25,458 bases of DNA from Apostichopus leukothele (lineage: Eukaryota; Echinodermata; Holothuroidea; Aspidochirotida; Stichopodidae). The position numbers and the translations under genes are program-made. The stretch is taken from the NCBI GenBank assembly GCA_010014835.2, contig JAAAKB020306743.1, positions 1 to 25,458 on the forward strand, read 5' to 3'. This document shows positions 10,758 to 21,596 of this stretch, piece by piece. Position 1 is the stretch's first letter. Every line of letters starts with the position of its first letter. The notes below the pieces were generated by a model. That model saw only the letters and a list, made by a program, of their open reading frames with translations. It made no database searches and was not told where the DNA came from.

Positions 10758-11228
10758 CATTAAGGGTGCCAAATGATGTGTTAAAACTCAAGAAATTCAA
10801 GAAAAAGTGTTTTATGCAACTAATTGTAAGCAGTTATGCAACTGACTGGGTAAGTTATTTTCAACTTGTGTGACAAATGTTTTGGTAAGATGGGATTGTC
10901 AGGCACATATTCTTGGAATATTTCTTAGTTGGATTCACAGTGAGATTTTTCGATCAGGGAAGTATGTAGTTGCAATGCACAAAGTCTGTTACTCTTCATT
11001 TTGTCATCTCTGATAAAAAAATTGTTCTTCCAAGTTTTGCACAGATAAATTAATAATATGCCATCCATAAAGAAATCCCTTTCTGACATCAACTTGTATC
11101 AAAGGAAGATATATTTTGGATCTAGCTTACTGACTATACAGACAAGTTTGATCTTCTTGAACATGTAAATGAATCTTAAGTTAAGTTTTCGCAATCCGTT
11201 TACAGAACAATGATATTTAATTTTCACT

Positions 11229-11295
11229 GCAAAAGGATTCAAACCAGTGACTGCTGTATATTGACTGCTGTAGATCGTTTGCACTACCTGGCTTT
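11229..11295 (-). mobile_element. tRNA-like SINE fragment (module C)
   Basis: The minus strand carries GGTTTGAATCC (plus-strand 11235-11245), a good B box, preceded by ACAGCAGTCACT and an A-box-like GGTAGTGCAAACGATC. The core CAGTGAC next to the B box is shared with module A. It lies in the gap after ATR. Ends are unresolved. Confidence 0.42.
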
Positions 11296-12909
11296 ATATC
11301 AAATGATTTGGTTTGGATAATTCTTAGCCAATTTTTAACTGTGTCGTGCTAAGTGGAATGGCTTAAACCTAGTTGCAGTTACACCACAATTATTAAAAGC
11401 AACATGGATAGAATCAGTATAGCCATAACTAAGGGTTCATATAGCTCTCAGCTTGTGGAGCACAGTATCTGGTTTTCCTGCTATCACTTGTTCAAAACTA
11501 TTCTAGCTATAAGATTTCTCTGCAATTTCAGAGTTTGTTGATATTTTTCTGGTTACATTACTACAAATACATCTGCATATGTTATACTTGCAAAAAAATT
11601 GGAAAGCTGACAATCAAATAAAATAAAATCAAAACACAACACTTTTTCTTCTTTCTTTTATCAATCAATTTTGATACTTTTTTTTCCTTTATGTAAACTC
11701 GCTGTGAATACACCAGCTTGCATATTAGCAAAAAAGAAAATAGAATTTTTGACTTAATATTTCACCATGATACAATGAATCTCTTTACTGCATTGGTTAG
11801 AGTCAGCCCACACAGACTGCAATAAAACCTGGGTTAATCAATATCAAATCTATTCTTTGTATTGTTTGTATGTTTGAAATTACACAGTATAACAGGTATG
11901 ACAAGTACAATTATTATACAGTATAACAATTACCTCTGTAGACGCCATGATTCTGTCATAGACAAGGATATTAAATTAAAGTATGGTGAAACGTTTGCAG
12001 TTCGGTAAGAATATATACCAAGATGCAACACGGCTTCAAATAATCAATGATAGTAATTATTTTGTTTACTTTCAAATGATACACACATGAGAGTGCTTTA
12101 ACCTTGTCAGCTACTGCTGCTAGGATGGTATGAAAGATAAAAATGTGACAGATTTTCGTCCAGTATTTACCTCGATATGAGGAACGGAATCAAACAGAGA
12201 AGCTAAAAAATGATAAATTATTGATCTAAAACTTTTAACCATTTGTTGGATTCATAATGCTGTATTATTCCTTACAAATTTCTAGGGCTTTTCGAGAGAA
12301 AAAAAATCCCAAGCTTTACCCTTGACGAAAGGATTTCCTCTGAGCATCGATATAATTACACACCATTCTTATGGACAATTAAAAGGCCGTAATTGCCTTT
12401 ACTGGTAACAAAGAAACGGACTGAAATATTGTTCGGGGAATAGCAGTAAACTTTCCACGGTTTATCAAGGATGGCATAAGGAAGAAATGTCTTTCCTGTA
12501 ATCTTTGATGTTTAATGATTTAAAAATGTCGCATTTGCATATCCCATACCAGAATCTACTACGTTGGCATTTGTTTTCTTCTTTTATGACAAAGGTTAAT
12601 TGAGAATAATGCCTAGCGATCCTCACATAACAAATCTGTACACACCTACATATCGCATATGATACGTATCGCTTGAGAGTAGAATTGCGGATGGGTGAAA
12701 ATGGCCCACATCTATTTTCCCACCTTTGCACAGCTGGTGTTGTGGGAGAGGTTCCTTACTACTGTCACCTATATAACAGTCTTTAGCATATGGACTTGAA
12801 ATTGTGATACAGCACACACAACACTGGATTTAAAATTTATTTCTAGGTTTAAACCAATTTTGACTGAAAAAATAAAGCACTGTGGCCAAAAGCATAAATG
12901 CTTGGGAGG

Positions 12910-13159
12910 GCTGCAGCATCACTGAAGCCAGGCTGCAGCATCTCTGCAGCTAGGCTGCAGCATCACCGCAGCCAGGCTGCAGCATCACCGCAACCAGGCT
13001 GCAGCATCACTGCAGCCAGGCTGCAGCATCACTGCAACCAGGCTGCATCATCACCGCAGTACTGCAGCCAGGCTGCATCATCACTGCAGCCAGGCTGCAT
13101 CAGCACTGCAGCCAGGCTGCGGCATCACCGAAGCCAGGCTGCAGCATCACCGCAGTCAG
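12910..13159 (+). repeat. 22-bp GC-rich minisatellite, 11 units
   Basis: Ten 22-base units and one 30-base unit (13042-13071), each starting GCTGCAGCATCAC-like and ending GCAGCCAG-like. Variants are Y at the ACYG position, GCAT for GCAG, and CAAC for CAGC. The unit holds the palindrome GCTGCAGC. It stands out as GC-rich inside AT-rich DNA. A 160-codon open frame (12898-13380) runs through it because the unit has no stop in any forward frame; this is not evidence for a gene. Confidence 0.92.
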
Positions 13160-13570
13160 GCTGCTTAGGACTAACATATTTTGTGCCACTGCAGTTTCCC
13201 ACAACAGGCACTGCTGGTCTGCAGAGATACAGTTTGATTCTCTCTAGTTTGATTCTGATGCTGCAGCCTTGCTGCAATGGAATTTTCAACTGCTGCAATA
13301 TTTCATTTTGCCATGGTGCCCTACTTGGTTTCGACAAATGCTCGATTCCCGAGCGTTTCATGTACCAAAGCAAAGCTTAAGACTTTTGTTAACCCTTTCC
13401 TGATATGAGAGCAGCCAAAGATGAAATAGAATTAACCAAGCAGTAATTATTTCAATGTTGTAACCAATCAGCTGAACTCCTTAAGAATTTTATCAAAAAA
13501 AAAAGTAAAGGTGACAACTCATTATACAGTCACCCTTAAAGTCATTAGAAGTAGCACAGAAATATGGAAA

Positions 13571-13583
13571 TAATAATAATAAT
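13571..13583 (+). repeat. Short TAA microsatellite
   Basis: About four copies of TAA followed by an A run. It may be a residual tail of a retroelement, but no adjoining body is visible. Confidence 0.55.
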
Positions 13584-15051
13584 ACAAAAAAAAAACTTAG
13601 ATTTCTGGCTTCCCTGAATCATTGATTACAGATGGTTATTAATTAATTACATATATACTTTTATTAATATACAGTTGATAAATATGTACATGCTCAAAGA
13701 GAAATATTTACGAGTGATCAAATTTTCCGTAGGAAATGAGGAGTATGATAAATTGTATAAAATGTACAACGATTTGATCCATCATAGCATCAAAGTCACA
13801 GTAATTAAACAACCCAAAGATCACAGGATACTATGTAGTTGAGCATAACCTGCAGAGACAATGTGATGTCAAATTATAGCATTCTAAAATGGCCAACAAC
13901 TTTCCCAAGAAACAATATTCTAAGAATTTTTGTACCCTCAAATTGCTTCCAGAAGAGGAAGAAAAATTAATTTGTACTGAGTAAAGAAGCAAAACAGTTG
14001 AGACTTGATACTTTAAGAGATAATTGGTTCTAACTCTTCAGACACGCTTTAATCTTGGTCTTCAAATTGTAAATATTTATGTCTGTGACTATATGCAATG
14101 ATAAAATATCGGCAAGTTCAAGATGAAAATTCTCTCGACATAATCTGAAATTTTTGTGAAACTGAGCAAAACAAGAATGCAAAACTTTTTCCTCAATGCC
14201 TTCTGCCCAACCTGCCCGACTCCCTCCACCACAACCCTCAACTTCTTTATGTGACCAGTCTACCACAGGATGGGTTACTTGAAGAAATATATATCATGTA
14301 ATATACACAATAGGACAAAATATGCCCCCCCCCCCCTCTCATCGCGAAGCTGCACTGCACCATATATTTAAGAGAACATTTGAAAGAAATACAGACAGAT
14401 TATACCCTCCCCTTGGGCTAGCAATGACCGAAAGAACAGAGATACTTTATATAGAAACGTGGAAGTTTTCTAATAAATTGTGATATCTAAGATTAACATG
14501 AACATGAAAGTAGCAGGTTAAAATGAGATGGTGATATACAGTAGCAGAATCACCAAACCAGAAATAAAACAATGCCAACAAATGAAACATGGATTTTGAA
14601 AACTAATAACTCTAATGACATTGCTTGGAAAGAAATACTAAAGATTTTAATTTTTACTTCAAATCGTTTTCAAATTATATAAATCTTAAAAGAGTGATAA
14701 CGGTGATATATCTGCCTGTTTCTGCTTCACTCTTTTATTTTTTATTCCGCTATTCGGAATTTTATTGCCGCTACAAGGGATGAACTATTAGACACCCTTT
14801 ATGATGATTATGTGGGCTGAGCTGGTTTATATGAATTATACAGACAAGCTGGAAGGATAAATACATAAAGATAACACATAACCTCTGGTTTGAAGTTAGA
14901 ATGCTGTAACATAATAGCTTTTGATGTGGCTTAATAATGATAACAATAATAATATGCAGTGTATAATATGGACTGATGACTACTGTTTGAGCTGGTTTAA
15001 TATTTCCAAACTTGAATTAAACCATTTTCTTTGTCAACCAACATTTCTCCA

Positions 15052-15399
15052 AGCAAACTGTGAACAGTAACTTAACTTTCAAGTTCTTGCTACTGAGAAA
15101 AGCAAACTGTGAACAGTAACTTAACTTTTCAAGTTCTGCTACTGAGAGAAAGCATTCTGTGAACAGTAACTTAACTTTCAAGTTCTTGCTACTGAGTAAA
15201 GCAAACTGTGAACAGTAACTTAACTTTTCAAGTTCTTGCTACTGAGAAAAGCAAACTGTAAACAGTAACTTAACTTTCAAGTTCTTGTTACTGAGAGAAA
15301 GGAAACTGTAAACAGTAACTTAACTTTCAAGTTCTTGTTACTGAGAGAAAGGAAACTGTGAACAGTAACTTAATTGTTAAGTTCTTGCTACTGAGAGAA
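15052..15399 (+). repeat. 49/50-bp tandem repeat, 7 units with internal dyad
   Basis: Units start AGCAAACTGTGAACAG-like at 15052, 15101, 15151, 15200, 15250, 15300 and 15350. Each holds AACTTTCAAGTT or AACTTTTCAAGTT, a dyad of AACTT/AAGTT arms with 2 or 3 spacer bases, preceded by a direct AACTT. Units are very alike; the last diverges at the dyad (TTAATTGTTAAG). The 49/50 alternation tracks single-base gains and losses, partly in the T run of the dyad spacer. Confidence 0.92.
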
Positions 15400-17379
15400 C
15401 ACTACAGAAATGTGCATGGTGGTATGATAGGTGTTTCAAACCTTTTACCGTCGCTTAAAACTTGTCATGGTCGAAACAACGAGACAAAGATGTATGGTCT
15501 TACTCATAAGTCCATGGAGAAGCAGTTATATGTCTTCTGAGCCAAAATATAAATTATAGTTATAAGCTATGACGACAAAAAATGAAAAATAAGAAGAGAA
15601 AATACGTTTGCATAAATGCAGAGAACACAAACAATTTTCAATATTTTCTATTGGTAAGAGTAAAGGCAAACTTAAAAACAGAAACAAAATAAACAGGTTA
15701 ACCACGGCTTAAACCCTCTGTATTCATTTCTAAATTTAAAAGATTACCGAGTTTGAAATAAACAACAACAAAAGATCGCTCTTCCCTCTCTTTGTGAGAG
15801 CATTTTCATCCCCAAACTCAATAATTCAGAAAAGCATCATGGTTTCCACGATATAACATTTTATTGTAGTTTAGTTTGATTACATTTGTACAATAGTCCA
15901 TTGTCTTATTTCCTTGTGAATGACTTGGTGTACATTTATAAAAATAAACATTAAAAAAATTTCTTTCAGTGCCTGCACCAAATATTACTACCTCTACCAC
16001 TTTAGTCACAAGTGATCTAACGTTGCCTTTAAAACTGCGCTTCGGTGTTGCCACCTACAAAATATGCTAGAAAGACTCAATAATGGTCACATACGGTCAA
16101 ATTATATAATCTTGACTTTCTATGATGCCAGTTGATTGGATCTTCTCACAATTATAGGTATCATTTGACTCTAGGAACTGATTCAGGAGAGAACCTTTGG
16201 AAACCAATGTGTATTTGCTGGTATGCTTAAACTGAAGAAAACAGGTGCTTGTCACATTCTACCAACATTAGAGAGCTATATTTTGAGATTTGTGCTGGTG
16301 AAACAAATTTAACAGGATTTAATTTCATAAATGGTTAATTAATATGTGATACCATTTTGCTGCAGACTGTGTCAAATTTTCCTCACAATTAATGGTGCTA
16401 TAATTAATAAACATATCAAGGCTCCTGAACATCATAATCTGTCTCTAGTTCCCGCAAAGATTGCACCATAAACGATGACATTAGGCACAATCTTCAAAGG
16501 TTTTCGAAAAGTGAAACAGTCAATCAATGGATTAAAATGGAATAATAACTAAGAGTGAACCCAGGGAATGGTCAGAGGGGGACCAAAGGACCCCTATTTT
16601 GAAGCTCAAAACAGGTATCTTAATTTTGTGGAAAGTTTTAGCACACTTTGCACAGTCATTCCTTACTTTTCAACGATGTTTTCTTACGCACCGTTACTTC
16701 ATTTAGTAATTTCATATCTTCACGAGCCCCATCTCACGGGCCTACTCATTTGAGGAATCCTGGATTGACGCTGAGATCCTACCCAAGACAAAATACAACT
16801 ATCAAGACCGAAGTAACAGTAATATCGAGAGAGGGAACTACCGGAAACAAAACATTGGGTGACAAGTCCCATTTTCAAACAGTCACCAGCTTATTGACAG
16901 ACAGTGTAAAACGGCAAAGATGTTTAGCTGTGTCATCCCTTGAATTGACTGTCTAGTGATCTATAACAATGAATTTAACCACCGCAGAGACGTTAACCAG
17001 ATCTCACAGTGCACAGAGAAGCTGTAGAGCTGCACACCAGTGTTTCATGATACCAAATAATTTGTTCGGTGCAATATTCCAATATGCAATTGTGCTTGGT
17101 CGAACGATTGGAAACTAAACCCTTTTTCTCCAGTTTCGAGCTGATCGGTAGTTGACCGACACAACCACCCCCCCCCCCTACCACTGTGCACATGTGATAT
17201 GTTTAAACATCTTTAGAATTAATCAATGGTGACCTGAGATGAAAGCAAAAAGACTAGACACCAGGACTGGGTGTTAAGGCACTTCTGAATCCTTGCATAT
17301 GGATCATACTGTACATGTAAAGTTGATAACGTCTGCAATTACCAATGTTACCAAAATACTTCTTCCATTTAACTTTAAT

Positions 17380-17469
17380 GACTTTAGCTAGACTTCCTAA
17401 TCCCATGTGACTTTAATAGCTAGACTTCCTAACTCCTCTTGACTTTAGCTAGACCTCCTAATCCCACAT
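17380..17469 (+). repeat. Three-copy ~30-bp tandem repeat
   Basis: Three copies of GACTTTAGCTAGACTTCCTA-like sequence begin at 17380, 17409 and 17441, two of them followed by ATCCCAYRTG. The copies differ by small insertions. They lie about 390-480 bases past the MTMR stop, probably within its 3' UTR or just beyond. On the minus strand ATTAAA hexamers occur at 17374-17379 and 17412-17417, so a poly(A) signal here is possible but unproven. Confidence 0.75.
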
Positions 17470-17856
17470 GACATTTGTTGCCTTTTAAGCAAGTTCAGTA
17501 CAAACAAATCTAGAGAAAAGAGTTTGCTGCATCTAACTTCCATGAACTTATGACAAACATTAAACATGGAAAGAAACAGGACCGCCTACTTGCGAACCCA
17601 ACAGAGGAAATTTGTGCTGTTCAACTAAGCTTAGGCACAAAATTTTTCCAGATGCCATATGTGTTAGGCTACCCGACTGATACTTTCTGTGTCTAAACAC
17701 CAGTGATTCTGTTCAAATGTTAAAACTTCATCAATGGGTTCATATTCCCAATTTGTAGAAAGTGCTTGAAAGTATAATCAGGTTTACCACATGACACTAT
17801 CAACTGGGCTACTATTTTTCCACCATAATTTGCAATGTCCATTTTGTTCCTCCTTT

Positions 17857-18795
17857 CTACAAATCAACTTCATCCGAGCTTGCATCCGTCATGTGTTGCG
17901 GAACGTCCATGTCAGTGTCCAGCAAACTCTGGCCCTGAAGAAACTTTGCGAGAGATGTCGACACGAAAGATTGTCTGTCGCTGCCCAATAGTTCCAAATC
18001 GCTGTTGGTGAACGGAAACGCTGAGGTAAGACACTCCTGGTTTTTGGTGAGATCCTCGAAGGAAGTCAGGAATAACTTTTCGCTGTGACACCTGGTCTTG
18101 AGAGACGGTTGTTCCTCTTCGTTGAGCTCTTCCAGTCTCTTAAAGAGTTCCTGAATCTCGCCGATCAGACAGCAGTACTGGTGGAAGATGCCGACCTCAC
18201 CGCCTCCCAGGATGTGGGCGCTAGGGACCCAACGGAGGTAACAATGAATCCAAAACTGAATACATGGAGCAGTGCACTGTGGAAGTAGCACCCTATTAAT
18301 TGCTTCTACAGTCTTTGTTTCGGAGGTCTGGGATCCCGAGCTAGCCATGCTAGAGCGTTCCCCCACCGACCCTACCTGGCTGCCATCCGTTGCGGACAAA
18401 AGGGGCGGGCTCTTGAGGCTCTGCTGTGCGATGCCCCTGTAAATTCCAGTGTTGCAGCTCTCATGGTCGTTCAGCAGCGGGGCCACGTCGAGCTTGCTGC
18501 GGTACATGTCCAGGTCGTCCCTGATCAGATAGAGGGGGTTGCTGAAGAGATTCTGGTCGACGTGGGAGAACTGTAGCGTCCACGCCCAGACGGAGACCAT
18601 CTTGATCTGATAGCTGTGGTTTGGGTTGCAGACCTTAGTGCGATGCCTCTCGTTGGAGAATATGAATGTATCGAAGATACAGGTGTGAAGGCTATCCCAG
18701 AGGATGATGAGGAATGTATCGTTAAATTCAAAGGCCATGGGGTACTGCCTCATCAGCTGAAAAACACAGTCTAGAAATAGCAGGAACACAGGACT
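17857..18795 (-). CDS. MTMR10: MTMR terminal exon (312 codons plus stop)
   Basis: A single long exon after the acceptor TGACAG/AGTCCT. It runs from SPVFLLFLD through the end of the phosphatase-like domain, then a Ser-rich variable linker (around residues 130-165 of the exon: SATDGSQVGSVGERSSM) into the C-terminal conserved block RWVPSAHILGGG, an acidic predicted coiled segment (FKRLEELNEEEQ) and the end SSDEVDL. Stop at 17857-17859. The exon is clearly richer in GC than flanking DNA and has no breaks. Confidence 0.93.
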   Translation of the reverse strand, partial: SPVFLLFLDCVFQLMRQYPMAFEFNDTFLIILWDSLHTCIFDTFIFSNERHRTKVCNPNHSYQIKMVSVWAWTLQFSHVDQNLFSNPLYLIRDDLDMYRSKLDVAPLLNDHESCNTGIYRGIAQQSLKSPPLLSATDGSQVGSVGERSSMASSGSQTSETKTVEAINRVLLPQCTAPCIQFWIHCYLRWVPSAHILGGGEVGIFHQYCCLIGEIQELFKRLEELNEEEQPSLKTRCHSEKLFLTSFEDLTKNQECLTSAFPFTNSDLELLGSDRQSFVSTSLAKFLQGQSLLDTDMDVPQHMTDASSDEVDL

Positions 18796-21596
18796 CTGTC
18801 AGGGGAACAAAAGGCACACATGAGATTATTACAATGTCACCGTCCAGAGCTACGGCTATCAAAGCAGCCGTGTGAATTATTATTTTAATCGTTTAAACAC
18901 AATAAAATAAACATAATGAATGAGAATCTGTCTTGAATGTGTCTTAAATTTTCCGATTTTTTAACACAAAATGAGGTATATTTTTCACCAGGTTTGATCC
19001 CACTTTGAAATTGGACGATATGCAAATGACCCATTTAGGCTCAGAGGGAGGTCAACTGATAGGAGGTTTAGGTGAACGTTTAAAGCAAGAGTAAGAACTC
19101 TGAAGCAGATTTCATTACCTGGACACCAGGTATGTTTCGTTGACGTTGACCTCTGTTGACCCCAAATGCCCATTGAAACTTCACAGATAACAATAGGCTT
19201 CTCGTACTCAATAAGACACATCCACATACCAAGTATGACGTAATAATCCACCATTAACTTTTTGAGTTTAATACCGTGTTCAGAAGAAAGTGTCACATAC
19301 ACACACGCGTCATCACCATCGCATAGATTTCTTTGACCTAACCATGAACATTGGCTGCACGGCTGTTGCAGGTATCAGCTCAAAATAAACGTGTGGATAC
19401 AAAGTAATCAATAGTAAACAAAGGGTCACTCACCACGTCCTCTGTGGATTCTGAACAATGGCCGGATCGAACCAGAAAGTCATGACCAGTAGCCACCCAC
19501 TCTCTCTGGACCAAGCTCTGAAAGCCCAGCTGGGTTCTGTAGTAGGGGTCCAGCATGATCTGGGTCAAACAGGATATAACGCAAGAGAGGTCCCTACCAG
19601 AAGATTCTGACCAATGAAAATGGAGAGAAATACTTGAATAAAATAATAAACTGGTTATTTTATTAAAGCCTGTAGAATAATGATAATAATACAGCTACAG
19701 GCAAATGTTGTATCGGGTAACAACTTTATACAACATTGCACCATTGAAACCAAACCATTAAATAATTTTGTACATAATAGTATGTACCCTCAACCCCCCA
19801 GAAGTAGGTGGGGGGTGGGCGGGGGGATGTGCTAAATATTACAACTTTTGGGGGTTTGGTAGATGGGAAAGTGTGGAGTAGATTGGAGAGTGGTAAGAGA
19901 GGAGAGAATTTAAATTCAAGGGTCCATGTGGTTATGGTAATTGTGCAATTCAAATTATTTTGTGTTTGTGGAATGAAGTACTGAACCAATATTTTCATGT
20001 ATCTTAACACTCCTTTAAAGGCCCAGAAAGCTACCACTAAAATGAGACAAATTGAACAGCTTTTCTTGAATAGAAAGCCTGACATTTCTATCTTAGAAAG
20101 TTCTTTGTCAGTCTCTTTAAACTTTTTTACCAACATAAAGTATCAAAATTTATTAATAAATTAGCATTGACTCACATATTTGAAGTAACTAGAAATTATG
20201 AGTGATTTGAATCACCCTGGTAATGGTTTTTTTAATGTTTTACCTTCAAATTGCCATCTGCGTACTTTAAGGGGAAATTAGCATCTAGCTCATAGTTTTT
20301 TCCACCTGCTGTGAAAGTATTTAATTCGTCATAACGGGTATCTGTATTTCTTTTTTAATGTTCCTATTTTTAGTTTTGCACATTTTGACACCATTCAGCC
20401 TTGTCCTACATATATTTACATATTTTTATATTAATATTTTTTCACTTTTTAGATTTCTCTTACATTTCTCGGCTTATCTTTACATATTTCTTACATTTTC
20501 ATATTCTTACATATTTTTATATGTCTTCACATATTTTTTATAAATTTCTTACTCATATTTTATTACGGAGCAGAAGAAATGTTGTGATTTTCGATGTGTT
20601 ATTATTTGATACATTAGCTGAATAAATGAACTGAAAAAAAATAAATAAAAAAATAAAAAGTGAGTAATGGTTCAAAACCGCCACACAAACGGCAATTTCA
20701 TTACAAACTGAATGCTATACGTGGCAATCTACCATGGGTGAGGTTCAACAGTCCTCCCCTACTCCACTCTATATACCCTCAATGCTGTGTTAGCCACAAC
20801 ATGATGAGATTGTGTGAAAGAATACAGTCCTGTTGTTTTAATAATAATCATAATAAATGAGACTTATATAGCGCCAAATCAGTAGACAAAAGTCACTACT
20901 CAAGGCACTTTACAAAGAAAGAAAATTAATTAACAAAAGAACAAGTGAAAAGATGGGTCTTAAGTAGACTTTTGAATGTAGAAAGTTTAGAGCATGTTCG
21001 AATGTGATCTGGTAACTTGTTCCAGAGATAAGAGCCAGAGTATTCGAAGCTTCATTAACCATAGGTCTTCAAGCATGGTTTAGGAACAATGCTATATGTT
21101 TACTTTCCAATTGAATTGAAGAAACGGATATTTTAACTTCTAGACATGGTTTTGAAGTTACGTAAATGATAGAAAATATTGAAGATGTTGAGTAGATGAT
21201 ATTATAACAACTGTCTGTACATTGCATATTATGCACCCATAGTGTGTATACACCCGTACCAGGACTGTTTGAGACTTTATGACAGATTAACTGGAGACCA
21301 CTTTGCTTTGACAGAATAGTACAGTAGAAAATTTCTGTTTGACCATGGATGTAAAAGAGGAACACATGTTTTGTCTGTATACATACATACATATAATGCA
21401 TCAATTGAAGGGCTGGGCACAAACTTGATATCAACAGGCCATAGCGGTATATATATTCGCTATGCTTCCTCGCTTACCTGTCTCCTCGCAACATTTGCAC
21501 ACTTGCTCCTCCAGACTGTCTAGAGTGACCTGGTAACCTTTAGTCAAGTCTTGGAATACCAGACCCACATCCTGCAATACTTCAGGGATGTACCTT
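17857..21596 (-). CDS. MTMR10: Myotubularin-related pseudophosphatase (MTMR10/11/12 group), last three exons
   Basis: Myotubularins act on 3-phosphoinositides of endosomes; the MTMR10/11/12 group lacks catalysis and, where studied, partners active members. Minus-strand exons: 21596-21478, 19606-19434, 18795-17857, with consistent phases (split Glu at 21478/19606; whole codons at 19434/18795). Family pieces are SGRDLSCVISCLTQIMLDP, YYRTQLGFQSLVQREWVA, SPVFLLFLDCVFQL, YPMAFEFNDTFLIIL, FDTFIF, LFSNPLY, RWVPSAHILGGG and SAFPF near the C-terminus. The loop matching HCSDGWDRT of active enzymes reads CCEETESSGRD here, without Cys-x5-Arg. The PH-GRAM and early phosphatase-like parts are missing because their exons are upstream and were not found. 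MTMR10 versus MTMR12 cannot be settled from this part. Confidence 0.9.
18796..19433 (-). other. MTMR intron without recognisable content
   Basis: About 640 bases of AT-rich intron between the last two MTMR exons. I see no repeat family or RNA gene in it; the short open frames present lack any family resemblance. Confidence 0.7.
19434..19606 (-). CDS. MTMR10: MTMR internal exon
   Basis: 173 bases: two bases completing a split Glu codon and 57 codons, flanked by acceptor TTGGTCAG and donor GTGAGT. The product reads SSGRDLSCVISCLTQ, then MLDPYYRTQLGFQSL and REWVATGHDFLVRSGH, matching MTMR10 RDLSCCVASLVQVMLDPYFRT as I recall it. GRDLS occupies the place of the WDRT end of the active-site loop. 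Confidence 0.93.
19794..19826 (+). other. C6/G6 hairpin and G-rich tract in an MTMR intron
   Basis: A run of C6 is followed after ten bases by G6, giving a potential hairpin. The G side continues as G6-T-G3-C-G6, dense enough for a quadruplex on the plus strand, that is on the non-coding strand relative to MTMR. It is within intron 19607-21477. Confidence 0.55.
20345..20570 (+). repeat. T-rich low-complexity stretch with ACATATTTTT echoes
   Basis: Repeated, irregular copies of TACATATTTTTATA and TTTCTTACAT-like words. It looks like a decayed satellite or slippage-prone sequence. Open frames through it are compositional (Phe/Tyr/Leu-rich) and not genes. An A-rich run follows at 20632-20659. 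Confidence 0.6.
20838..21055 (-). mobile_element. 5'-truncated CR1/L2-type LINE 3' end
   Basis: Read on the minus strand, the end of a LINE ORF2-like frame is visible at 21045-20926: FEYSGSYLWNKLPDHIRTC and then LSTFKSLLKTHLF, followed by a stop. This is the typical C-terminus of CR1/L2-clade ORF2 proteins (LPxxIRxxxSLxxFKxxLKTHLF). A short 3' UTR has AAGTGCCTTGAGTAG and TTTGGCGCTATATAAG, ending in an ATT-type tail (20838-20857). The rest of the element is missing, as usual for dead-on-arrival LINE copies. It lies in an MTMR intron, in the same direction as the gene. Confidence 0.82.
21478..21596 (-). CDS. MTMR10: MTMR internal exon before the lost active-site loop
   Basis: 119 bases ending at donor GTAAGC; the acceptor is placed after CTGGAG on weaker grounds (thin polypyrimidine tract). 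The product reads RYIPEVLQDVGLVFQDLTK, then LDSLEEQVCKCCEET. This aligns by position with human WLEYVRAFLKHSAELVYM, the helix before the phosphatase loop. The left-hand border is firm and the right-hand (5') border could shift by some bases. Confidence 0.8.

Larger units (their letters stand above)
10252..17856. other. Convergent intergenic region with no convincing gene
   Basis: The ATR stop and the MTMR stop face each other across about 7.6 kb. The region includes both 3' UTRs, whose ends are not fixed by the sequence. Apart from listed repeats it is AT-rich. A stretch at about 16555-16800 (starting near GAACCCAGGGAATGG, and including CCTGGATTGACGCTGAG) has the look of an interspersed repeat, but I cannot name it. 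Short open frames here have no recognisable domains, signal peptides or splice partners. Confidence 0.6.

Noticed and set aside
12898-13380. 160-codon open frame over the minisatellite as a protein-coding gene
   Set aside because: The repeat unit is stop-free in all forward frames, so openness is automatic; no homologous domain, splice context or codon bias supports a gene.
16555-16960. Two overlapping plus-strand open frames as a gene
   Set aside because: No recognisable domain; sequence words look like an interspersed repeat, though I could not name the family.
20358-20625. Hydrophobic Phe/Leu/Tyr-rich open frames resembling membrane proteins
   Set aside because: They come from a T-rich low-complexity intronic stretch; two frames both look hydrophobic, which is a composition effect.
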